From Cerrena zonata (Eukaryota > Basidiomycota > Agaricomycetes > Polyporales > Cerrenaceae), in the NCBI GenBank assembly GCA_038087015.1, contig JASBNA010000007.1:186001-250000 (forward strand): a stretch of 64,000 nucleotides of DNA. Direction: 5' to 3'. The notes beneath the pieces are model-generated. The model was given only the letters and a program-made list of their open reading frames with translations. It was not told where the DNA came from and searched no databases. Below, piece by piece: positions 32,715 to 42,841 of this stretch (its first letter is position 1; each line of letters opens with the position of its first letter). A program made the translations under genes and the position numbers.

Positions 32715-33180
32715 ATGTTCGCAAGCACCCTCCTCAAGCTCTTCACCGTTGTCATTGCTGCGAGCGTAGTAGCCTTGGCCATTCCCGTACGTTACGCACA
32801 TATACGTTAGTATTGTGATGTGATTGCTAATCATGATTATGTAGACAACCAACGAGAAAGTAAGCATGAACGTGATAATATACAGAAGCTGACCCACCTC
32901 GAGGTTATGTTATAAATGTTGATGCTACATCAATAGCGTGGTACCACCGTCGACGAGTTCGACAGTTTATACTGGAAGTTGGTTAGTGATGATCAATACC
33001 TTGCGATTACTAGTACCAGTATGCTGATCTACCAGCACCGTGCTGCCATCGATGGCCTCCAGGAAAATGACGGGGCATCTAAAGTTAGTACAAGGAAGTT
33101 CAAGCTATTCGTCGAAGTAGTGATGTTCACCGTTTTATATCTAGCGTGACCTCATCGTCGACGGTTACACTGTGATGTAG
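32715..33180 (+). CDS. Secreted peptide precursor, unit 2 (diverged, three repeats)
   Basis: Exons are 32715-32786 (signal peptide ending VVALAIP), 32845-32859 (TTNEK), 32937-32978 (RGTTVDEFDSLYWK), 33036-33083 (HRAAIDGLQENDGASK) and 33145-33180 (RDLIVDGYTVM then stop). All introns are phase 0 and each repeat exon but the last ends in a Lys codon, so K|R or K|HR boundaries are kept. The repeats differ strongly from each other, unlike units 1 and 4. A one-base change relative to unit 4 brings the stop early in the last repeat, and a degenerate further exon follows near 33242-33295. It may be a free-evolving or dying copy. Confidence 0.65.
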
Positions 33181-33740
33181 TCAAAGTAAGTTGAAATGGT
33201 TTTATACAAGCCCTAACAAATCACTGACCAACGAACTCATAGAGCTACACCTCCATCGAGGATTACAATCACCAGATAACTTCCTACGTGTCGAGGTGTG
33301 TACCATCCTTGTTAGGTCATGGTGTGACTATTGAATGACTGAATCCTCCTAGCGTTGAGTCCATACATGATGTCACGCTTCCGAGTCCGTGATTACGTCT
33401 ATAAGAATTGTTTAGGACCTTTGTAACATGAGCAGCACAGTCAAATGTATCATTTTTTGAAACTTGTACGCTTCTCTGACTTCTATACCTAAATACTCGA
33501 GCTGGCGGTGAAAATGACGCATAGCTACTGAGCTATCGGAAGCAATCCTACTCATTTTATCAGTAAAAAGAATTACAATTGTCCATTAGCGAGGAATCTC
33601 TGTATACCTTTTGCTCGACCTCCATGCTGATGATCACTGATCGAAGGAAAGGGCATGGCGCCAGCCTGACACTTCGAATTTCTCAGTTCGGCCCGGGATA
33701 AGCGACCCTCAAACATCAACGTTTCAACGTTCAACGTCAA

Positions 33741-33943
33741 CCACTGAGGCCATTGCAACCAAGAAGTTATTGCAGCTCCCTCCTAACGGTTCTAAGCCTC
33801 GGACCCTATCAGTAAGTCTTCAAGCCGATCGCATGAGAAGTGTGCAACAGTACTGATGACCATAACATACACAGCTATCTCTTCCTCTTGAATTTCCAGC
33901 AGTTCAGGGATGCTTCTACCATGCCGACACCATCACTGATTAA
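33741..33943 (+). pseudogene. PEBP gene relic
   Basis: It matches the last part of the secreted PEBP gene: CCACTGAGGCCATT..TTGCAGCTCCCTCCTAACGG corresponds to the exon before the last intron. A decayed intron and TATCTCTTCCTC..TTCCAGCAGTTCAGG (YVFLLFQQ region) follow, then GATGCCGACACCA-like sequence and a stop. Large internal deletions are present. It sits where the 3' part of the unit 3 oxidase gene would be expected. Confidence 0.7.
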
Positions 33944-34041
33944 TCTTATGTTTTAAACATATGTTTATACATGAACGTTCGCGCCCATGAACTATCATCA
34001 CCGATCGGCATAACTTGTCAGTCATGCTATACAAGATGTTG

Positions 34042-34130
34042 ACACACTTCTCAGATTCGAGGCGAATCCATCGGATCCCTACCGTCAGAGTCAGAGAGCA
34101 GAGGGGCGTAACAAGCAGCATAGTTCCTCC
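34042..34130 (-). pseudogene. Relic of the UstYa N-terminal exon, unit 3
   Basis: Only the first exon is recognisable (minus strand, CYAPLLSDSDGRDP then an Arg-rich stretch), with the start codon lost. The transmembrane helix and all later exons are missing. It is fused to the PEBP relic by a deletion. Confidence 0.7.
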
Positions 34131-34700
34131 GCGCGATGGGTTTGTTCGATAGATAAAAGTGTATGATCAACTCTTGGTTCATTGACCACGAGGCCTCTTC
34201 GTTTAGAACATCAATGTCCAAATGGAGTCCCATAGCCTTTTTACTCGTACAAACCACAATGAGGACGCTACTAATCCTAGAGGAGGGACATCTACTCACC
34301 TCATATGGAAGTAGGGCATACTCAATGCAGGCCTGGATGATTCCGTGGTGAGCTATGAAGCTACTTTTCCTCGTTGCACAATGATTCACGACTCAGCTGA
34401 CTAGGGGCATTTATAACCATCTCGTAGTTTTGGTATTCCATCAGTCGAACATGAGGATCTATCATTATTTTAGAAGTTATCTGTATATGTCCGGGTATGC
34501 GACCCTGGATCGCAGTCATCTGCTTCTTGAACGATCTCGTTTTCGTGGAAGAACAGCTTCAACAACCGAGAACGCACAAAGAGCTCCACCGAAACACCCG
34601 CATAGATCAGCATCCACAGGAGTATAAAGAGGGGGGCAAGCACGGTGAGACCGGAATTACAACTGTATTTCCTACAGTTGCACTCTTGCTCTATCCCGCA

Positions 34701-35003
34701 ATGTTCGCTCCTGAAGGGTTTCACCGTTGTCATTGTTGCGAGCTTAGCCTTGGCCATTCCTGTACGTTACGCGCATATACAATTTCGTAATATAATAGCT
34801 AATCATGCTTGTGTAGACGGGCCGTCGTGCCAACGAGAAGGTAAGCATAGTCGTGATAACATAGGACTGACCCATCTCGATGTCATGTTACAATGTTGAT
34901 CTTACACCAATAGGGCGGTCCCACCGTCGACGGAGTTCTACTCGCCGAAACTTTACAAAGTTACACTTGGGCTCACGACTTGAAGATACGCCCGTATTTC
35001 AAT
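34701..35003 (+). pseudogene. Peptide precursor relic, unit 3
   Basis: TATAAAG at 34623 and ATGTTCGC at 34701 match the other precursors. An 8-nt deletion in the signal-peptide exon shifts the frame before VVIVASLALAIP, so the original ATG no longer reads the signal peptide. Exon 2 still ends in ANEK with GTAAGC. The first repeat exon (from about 34914) begins with GGC instead of CGN, so the K|R site is gone, and no further repeats follow. Confidence 0.7.
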
Positions 35004-35214
35004 GTACGTTAGCTGTTGTTACTGGTCGGTCAACATAATCATAATTGTATCAGTCACGTTGTACAAGGCTTGAATGCATGTACGTTATTATTATACACAT
35101 GATACAGGCGGTTGGGATTACCCAGCTATTGGCACGACACAACTAAGCTCTATGATGGTACACTGACTTCGCAGATTCTCGAACTACTCCACTCTCCAAA
35201 AGTAACCCATCCCC

Positions 35215-36200
35215 TCAAAGTCCGACCGCTCTATTGGCTCTGGCCCATTCAGCAATTTTATCGAAGTTGCGGCAACTGTGAACGACATCCTGCCTTGGTT
35301 CCGGCAAGGGGTTTCCAGGAACATGGCGCCATACGATTACGCTAACAACAAGGACTATTGTTCAAGATCGTAAGACGAAGCAGTTATGGGGGATACTGAC
35401 CTGACATCGCTCGCACATTGGAGGCTCTGGCGAAGATCATCGATGCAGTGACTGACGTGCTCTTGAAACGCTGTACCGGCCAAACCAGCGATGGCGCCTG
35501 TGACTGGGTCTGCGTAGTAGTCTGCACGCAGCGCCTTACGAATAGTGTTCTGAAGAAGAGGTTGACAGGAGAAAGTTTTATCAGGTAAGGTTACTTGCCA
35601 GACAGTGAAGAGAATGGAAGACGGAGAACTCCGCCAAGTATTTTCCGTTAGAGAGAGCAAGAGTCTTATTATCAAGCAAGTCTGCCTGCTCCTTCGGTAG
35701 AGCAGTTAAACCAAAGTCTACAGTAGAAACTGTTAGGAGTATAGAAACGGGATAATGTAAGGTACCTACTGTTGTAAAGGTCCTCCCAAGCCTGGTCAAC
35801 TTCGGGGGAAGGTTGACCCTGGTAGATGGACATCTGCTCGTGGAAGCCATTGCCGTACAAGACAGGACTGTATTGTAGCAGGTGTTGTAATGGAGCTAGT
35901 CGGCGAGGATGCGAGTAAGTATCATATAAGATAACATACCAAAATAAGAATCTTACAATAAACAACCTGCGAGCAAGCCGCGCTCTTCAACTTTGTATAA
36001 GCCGCCCAGTTGAAGAGAACGAGCCCAAGAATCAACAGAGCTTGAATTGCGACCAGAACAAGATAGAAAAGATTAGAACGCTTCTCAGATCGTCGAGGTA
36101 GAACCGCAGGCTCTCCCTCGCCGGAGGGGAAGCCTTTGTGGTCGGCATTCACCTCATCAGAGTCAGCGAGCAGAGGGGTGTAATGGGCAGTGTCCTTCAT
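35215..36200 (-). CDS. UstYa-like (DUF3328) oxidase, unit 4 (intact)
   Basis: ATG at 36198-36200, stop at 35215-35217, about 260 aa, the usual family size. The N-terminal tail is MKDTAHYTPLLADSDEV plus a 12-residue insertion not seen in the other units. The transmembrane helix is FYLVLVAIQALLILGLVLF. Lumenal motifs are SPLQHLLQYSPVLYGNGFHE, VFHSLHCL (HxxHC 1) and HVSHCIDDLRQSLQCASDV (HxxHC 2). The C-terminus is VVHSCRNFDKIAEWARANR. The intron after HSLHCL starts with GC (GCAAGT, 35550-35598), a rare but accepted GC-AG intron. In characterised clusters UstYa proteins install cross-links on Tyr-containing core peptides. It diverges from the only precursor in the window with complete Kex2 sites. 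Confidence 0.9.
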
Positions 36201-36863
36201 GGTTGTCCGGTGTGCGATGGGCTTGTTTAGTAAATAAAGGCAATAAGAAGTTGCTTCTTATACTTGGCGGAAGCGAACAGAATCTCGAGCTTGATGGTGT
36301 ATTTGCCACAAGAAAGTTAATGGTCTTCTATACACAGTCAGTTCCTGGTTCTTTGGCCATGAGGCCCGCTCGTTTACAATATCGCTGAGTAAATCGGAAG
36401 TCATAACATCATCGCAACCCTTCTACATGTATGCATCACAATGGACAGGCTGCTTATCTTGGAGTAGGAGCATCAGCTTCGATGTCCGCCACATTCTCGA
36501 ATGGAAAACGCGGCGTATTCTACACCAACCTATGTGGCTTTGCGGCGAGTTATCAGCCCAACATGTTGTCACTGATGGCTCAACTGACCTGGAGTTGTTC
36601 CATGCACCTTGTAGTTTCGGTAGCTAATCGGTCGGATATGAGAACTCGTTGCCGATGACCGACGTTCATCGAATACGAGTCGAGTCTGAGGAGTATTGCG
36701 ACAGTAATATTGTGGTTTTTAGTAATGTATTGCCCGAATGACATCGGTATGGAACTCTAGACCATGGAGTCACCTGTTTTCTGAGCAACCACCAAGCCTA
36801 AAAAGTAGACGGAGGGAATAGAGTTCCCATTGAGAGACCTACACAAATAGACACATCTGCTAA

Positions 36864-36870
36864 TATAAAA
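36864..36870 (+). promoter_or_regulatory. TATA box of precursor 4
   Basis: TATAAAA, 67 bp upstream of the precursor ATG at 36931, the equivalent position to the boxes in units 1-3. Confidence 0.7.
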
Positions 36871-36930
36871 AGCGAGACGAACCTGAGGAAAGAGCAGCAT
36901 CGATAGCACCTCCCACTCTCTTCTAACATC

Positions 36931-37779
36931 ATGTTCACCAGCACCCTCTTCAAGCTCTTTACCATCGCCATTGCTACGAGCGTAGCCTTGGCTATCCCCG
37001 TAAGTGATGCAAATGCAAATAAGCATTAGGGTAGCTTGATACTGATCTTGTTTCTGTAGACACCCAATGAGAAGGTAAACGTCCTGGACGTGATCGTAAT
37101 GGTATCCAGGTTCTGACCGCCTTGTCAACACCTAGCGCGATATTTCCGTCGATGACTACAACTATGGTGTATCAAAGGTTAGTCAAATATGAGACTTGTG
37201 ACGAGAAATTGACAAACGGACCTCCTTTCATAGCGAGAGATTTCCGTTGATGATTACAACTACGGATTGACCGACAAGGTAACTTACAAGAGAATCACAC
37301 TGGACGATCGAAGACTCACGAGTCTAAACTAGCGTGAGCTGTCAGTCGATGATTACAACTATGGAGTAACGAAGGTCAGTTAGAGATGATCATTACGCAC
37401 CCTGTTCTTATGCTAATATAACACAACTAGCGCGATATCTCCGTCGACGATTACAACTATGGTGTTTCTAAGGTCAGTACGAGCCTGATGAAGTTTAGGT
37501 AACCTATCGAGGTGCTTATCACTTTATACCCAGCGCGATCTCTCCGTGGACGATTACAACTACGGTGTGGCCAAGGTGAATAGAACAATGAGGGTGTTTG
37601 GGTTCCTTTTCAACACATTAACCGTATTTTATCTAGCGTGACATTTCCGTCGATGATTACAACTATGGAGTAGCCAAGGTAAGCCAAATGTACTGCAGGA
37701 GCTAAAACATGGGTATTCACCAAGACATTTATAGCGTGATATTTCCGTTGATGATCACTTCTATTCAGTAGCTGCCTAA
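36931..37779 (+). CDS. Microexon repeat peptide precursor, unit 4 (dikaritin-like RiPP precursor)
   Basis: Nine exons, 127 codons. Exon 1 (36931-36999) is a signal peptide ending SVALAIP. Exon 2 (37060-37074) encodes TPNEK. Seven repeat exons start at 37136, 37234, 37333, 37431, 37534, 37637 and 37735, each 42-45 nt. Each begins with an Arg codon (CGN), and all but the last end with Lys (AAG). Every intron is phase 0 and 51-64 nt long. The repeat consensus is R-D-I-S-V-D-D-Y-N-Y-G-V-x-K, so every exon junction recreates a Lys-Arg Kex2 site. The last repeat has HFYSVAA and a stop. The product would be secreted, cut by Kex2 into 12-13-mers, and the Tyr pair is the likely target of the divergent UstYa. 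Exon skipping would change core number without shifting frame. The chemistry is inferred. Confidence 0.88.
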
Positions 37780-38370
37780 GGACTTTCGTCCGGCATTAGG
37801 ACCATACACGATTGCGCAGTTCCGCGCAGCGTTGATATTGATCAAGTTTGTCGTAACATTTGTGGTACTATATGTATCAGGATATTGAAACAAGAATTTC
37901 GTCATACTCACCACCCTAAACTCGCTAGCACGAGCCACTAGCACCGGACTCTCGTCAAGAGATGTATGATATGACACCCGCTAAAGAGACTGAGTTCATC
38001 TGACCGAGATTCAATTACATGCTTTGTGACGTAGTGATAGTTTCGGAAAGGAAGATGGAGGCGCTCTCCGAGTCCCCGCCGATCAGCAACTCGATCGTTT
38101 ACTATCACTTTGGCGCGGCCATATGTTACAGTGACCAGTAATTGTAATATGTGTTTTCCTCCTCTTTTCGAGAGATATGTCATCTCCTTAGGCTCTCTCT
38201 GTAATCAGACTCTAGAAGCCCGTTTCTTGAGGCCAAATAGTGTCAGAGTAGTATCCCATTCTTGAGTCTTGGTGAGCAGGTCATTACTTGGGTACGTTCC
38301 TGATTAACACTCAGCGACTCAACCACTAGGAATACCAGGTTGTTACCCTGATATCCCTGGGTTTACAGTT
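37780..38370. other. Intergenic, 3' flank of the peptide array
   Basis: The first 150 bp resemble the DNA downstream of precursors 1 and 2 (..TTGTAACAT.., ..TATGTATCA..TTGAAAC..). There is no further gene or repeat exon. Confidence 0.5.
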
Positions 38371-39656
38371 ATGCCTCCGGCAATGTCCTGGAATTCTCTT
38401 CCACTTGAGCTCGGTGATCGCATCATAGACCACCTTCATGATGATCCTGCCAATTTGAAGCATTGCGCCTTGACCTGTCGCACATTTCTACGATGCTCTC
38501 GATTTAACCGATTCCGCACAGTCATTATCAAGGAACGAAATGCTGTCAAGTTCTTACAGCTTCTTCGAACATCTCCTGTTGGACGATTTGTTCATACCCT
38601 AATCACAATAACACGATCAACCAACATGCCGTCATTCGGCCCCTATAGCAATGTGTTATGGGTGGAAAAACACCTCCCGGAACTTTCCAAAGCTCTCCCA
38701 TTCGTCCGCACTCTGGAAATGCAAAGATACGATACACCGAGGGCGTCAACGTTCACAGGATTCACTTCAGTAGAAAGTCTAGTTTTCAAGAACAGCCTCA
38801 TCTCAAACATAAACCAATACCGAGATCTTCTCTGCTCCTTCCCATCACTGCGGTCTGCGCGTTTTCAAGGATGCATGATAGGAAAAAGCGATCAAGTCAC
38901 CAGCCCAGAGCCGAAAATTCCTTCCTTGCGGACATTGGACTTCATACTCTCCCAACTCGACCCACTGTCGTTCGTAGAATGGTTGCTTACCCAACCCCCA
39001 AGCGATACTTTAGAGAGAATGACCCTTTCCCCATTACAGAAACCGACTATAGCACCAGCGGGTAGTCTCCTGAAGGCCGTAGGGACTTCGTTGGGAGAAC
39101 TTCGAATCTCAATAATTTTTCCTCATGCACAGGATAGCATCCCAGGTTAGTGGAGTTGAGTCGTACATCAAGCTCGTTCTGAAAGTGTCCTCATATCATT
39201 ATGTGATTAGATGTGCCTTATGATCAATTATCCCTCGAAGATCTGACTAACCTGGAGTTCTTGTCGTTTGGATCACCAGCAGCTCATGCCAAGCTCAATC
39301 CTATCCATATTGACATGTCCTTTTCTTGGTATGCGTTCATGCTGGAAAGCGTTACCAGTCGATGTCTTCAAACCATCTCGTTCTCTCTCATGACGGGTGA
39401 TATTGACGAAGTCACGAAGCTATCCGACTGGGAGAGGATTATCCAGTTACTTTCGTCTTCCCAGTTTACGAAAGTAAAGGAATTTCGGTTTTATATACTC
39501 GCAGATGGGATAGAAGAATTTGTATCGGACTTGAGAAGAAGCTTATCCGCCTTGGATGAAGCTGGAAAGCTCGCGTTCTACTATACCTACGATGACACTC
39601 TCAAAGCGGAGTTTCCGACTGTACAATGCTCCTCTGCTCGTGATGTAAGAATATAA
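38371..39656 (+). CDS. F-box protein (subfamily 2, copy D)
   Basis: Two exons with intron 39146-39210 (GTTAGT...TTAG) splitting an Asp codon. The F-box is at residues about 6-50 (SLPLELGDRIIDHLHDDPANLKHCAL, CRTFLRCSRFNRF). Leu-rich segments with VESLVFKNSLISN and a C-terminal SSSQFTKVKEF motif follow. The paralogue at 44957-46221 shares the same F-box form, intron position and C-terminal LLLNTSQFKNLREV region. It is about 405 aa and a likely Skp1-binding SCF adaptor. Subfamily 2 differs from the F-box genes at 1.6-21.7 kb in the WLE/HLxxL segment after the F-box. Confidence 0.83.
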
Positions 39657-40101
39657 TTATATATTATTTCCAACTACTGACCGCCTTTTAGGAAGGAGTT
39701 GTGGAACATTCTCGTTCTCAAAGGCGTACTCGGGACTAGAAGTGGTGATATACTGTGTCTCACATTGGTATGAACAATGTTTGATGTTTCGAAGATGGAA
39801 TGCAAGCAAGTTGGACGTGTCGAGAAGGCAGCTTTACTTGCCAGAGGGATCAACAAATAGGACAAGCGACTACTGAACTCATGACGTCAGAGCGCATTGT
39901 CCCAACTTGAGAAGGAATAGTGCTAAAGTCAACGAGTTTCTCACGCTCCCGAGTCCCATTGTCCAATGCAACAATGAATTACGCGTGTGGTCAAATGGAT
40001 CACACAATGCATTGGCCCTACAGTATATAAGACTTCACAATGCCACCGAATGCAAAACTCACCCTCGTCTTTTTCATCCATCCACCTCTATCTCTGACTC
40101 C

Positions 40102-41770
40102 ATGAACGTTCTCGAGGTCCTCAGTGACGAAGTCCTTCTATCCATCGCCGAAGCCCTAGTTTCGGCTAATACAACAGATCTTCTGCCACTCATACAGTCC
40201 AGTCGTAGACTCTACAGCCTTGCCAGTCATATGCTACTATGGTTCCCCACTATCACTCTTGGCCAGGAAGGAGACAAGCACTATGAGGACAAGCTTCAGC
40301 GTTTTAGTGACTTCGCGTTGTGTGCACAGCGCATTGTTCATCTTCGTTGCCTCCAAGTTGAATTCGTAGACCTCTCTGACAAGAGTAACCCACAAGAAGT
40401 TTCACAGAAGTCTTTCACCATTCTTCAAGAACTGCTTTCCAAAGCCTCGGGACTGAGATGTCTCTTTATGGAACCCCTTCCAGATTACGTCAGCTTGAAC
40501 TATGAATCTTATCGAACTACTATTTACGGTCTATTGAACCGCGTCTTCGAACTTGAAAATTTTCAAGAACTCGGTCTCAATCTCAATACTTGTTTTATCC
40601 CGGGGATCTTAACACTACTTTGCAGCGCACACTGGCGAGGACCACTCAAATCGCTTATTATCAGAGAGTATAACCCATACGATCTCTATGAAATGGACTT
40701 CTGGGCGTATCAGCCGGGCGTGAAGGATTTCGAGTTTGACCCAATTTCAGGGCTCAAAAACATTGCGACCACTTTGGAGGAGCTCTCTCTCAGGCTCGGA
40801 ACAAGGGTCATTATACAATTTGGCCTGGGCAAAGTTGACCTCCCATTGGTTTATCCATCCTTGCGTACACTGGACATCACGTCTACCAATTGGGAACTTG
40901 ATATTCCTATAGAAAGGCTCATAGAAACTTACCCAAACCTTCGCATGCTGGGAATTACCCACTGGTTAATGGATGACGAGGACTCAGACAAGGAGCCGGC
41001 CTGCCACACCGAACTTCCTCTCTGGCGAAAGACGAAGAACATGGGAGCACGGAAAAGTCTGGATCGTCTTTCTGGTACACTAGCTCATCTCTATTCCTTG
41101 GGTCTCAAGTATCCGATCCACTGCGAGTCCCTATGTGTTCGCCACATAGGTGCAAAGAATGAACACATCCTCGAAGCTCTCTGTAGGCTCTATCAACCAT
41201 CCAACCTACATCTCGGATACATGTACCCTAAGAGACAACTGTCGCTACAGGAATCTCTAGTAGCATGCGGAAAAAACTTGAAGACCCTAGAGGTGGACTT
41301 CTGCCTGCGGGGGGAGTGTGAGACCATGAATATAGTGGGTGCCTTTCCAATCAACTTACGATAAGTTATATCTAATGGTTTTTGATATTTAATTTTAGAG
41401 GAGCATATTGTCGGCTAGTCTTGGGAAAACATCTGTGAAGTGTGTTTCCATACGTATCTTCCTCGTGAAGAAGTTTCTCTCTAAAATCAAGGAAAATCTG
41501 GACGAATGGCTCAAATCTGTAATGACAAAGGTCTTCGGCATTAGTGACTCGGAGACAGAGGAGATAAGGAAAACTGCTCAAACGGAGACGTTGCTTATCT
41601 CTGTATGGAACAATGATGGAGAGATGCTGACTTTTTCTCTGTTTATGGATTTGGAGGGTCATAAATTTGACGGAATACCAAAAACATTCGATGGTTGTAG
41701 GAACCACTATTTGGGGCCATTTGCGGGAAAAAATCTACTCTGCGACGATGAAGGCATGTACTTTCGGTGA
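40102..41770 (+). CDS. F-box/LRR-like protein
   Basis: One long exon plus a second exon, intron 41336-41398 (GTGGGT...TTAG, phase 0, joining MNI to RSILSAS). The N-terminus MNVLEVLSDEVLLSIAEALVSANTTDLLPLIQSSRRLYSLASHML is an F-box-like helix set. The remainder is Leu-rich with segments such as LEELSLRLG, YPSLRTLDITST and YPNLRMLGITHW, typical of LRR scaffolds. An upstream in-frame ATG exists at 39907, but a TATATAA at 40024-40030 favours the start at 40102. The protein is about 535 aa. It is not closely related to the F-box genes on either side. Confidence 0.75.
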
Positions 41771-42841
41771 TAATTACATCGCTATCCATGCTACATTCTA
41801 GACGTAATACATTGCAATCGTTAGTACGTCGTCCCCTCTTACTGTGTCTTTCTTTGGGGTGTCAACCCAACTTGTGCTAGTGAGCAATCAATATAATCGA
41901 TTCAAAATCCCGTCTTGAACGCTTCATAATGGTTCAGATTGTTGAGGGCTTTCGTTGCCTCATTGCAATGATTGCATCAGTGATTTGGACAGACTTGTAT
42001 AAATACAGAGGTCCTCTATGATTAGGCTCTCGGAGAAGTTAGATAACGTGCCTATTATTTATTTGCTAAATACATTGTTATTTCGTTAATGTACGGATAG
42101 AAGCTCACATGAACGACCTTCTTTATCAGGTGGAGCTTACCACTATCCTACTCCGAGTCCTGCTTGAAGGCAGTTACAACTTCCGTGATAAGCTGCACTC
42201 TTGCATATATAGGGTCCCTATCCTTGTTATAGTTAGTACAGCGCTCTAAGAGTGGTTGATAATACAAATAGCATTCTTCGAGTGTTTACTTTCTCCGCAA
42301 ACGTAGAGAGCAAGGCCGTTCCAGATCTGCACGTCTCTGCAAGCACTTCGAGAAGTGTAATAGCAAATCGCACGACATCATTCTGGATTATAGCAAGATT
42401 CAGGAAGTTAATCGGTTCTGCATTGTGGTCCTGTTGCGTACTAGCTAATACATTGATGGTGATAGAGAAGTTCAACAATGAGTCGACTCCCGGTCAGTGA
42501 TCGTAGGTGATCGTGTGGCTGTTCTATTTTTCGGACCGAACTCCCAATTCTGAACCGGATGGCGAACTTGGAATGAAGACCATACAGTGTTGTTCGAATG
42601 ACACTTATAACCCAAACTGATACTAGACCTATCAACGACGACTCGAGGACTCGGAGCTACGATTTGATATGGTGCGCAAACGCAGCGCCATACGATGCTT
42701 GGCGGGTCATTTTCAGCCAGCTGCTAACCATATACAATGGCGTCAGTGCCACTGTCAGTCGAGATACTACGTAAATGATTATCGTGGCATTCAGACTTTC
42801 ACCTCGACGGTATTCCCTCCTTACTTCGAATCTGCTCTACG
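41771..42841. other. Intergenic, no supported gene
   Basis: A minus-strand 81-codon frame at 42233-42478 is open but has no splice partners or recognisable motif. The rest has frequent stops. Confidence 0.4.
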
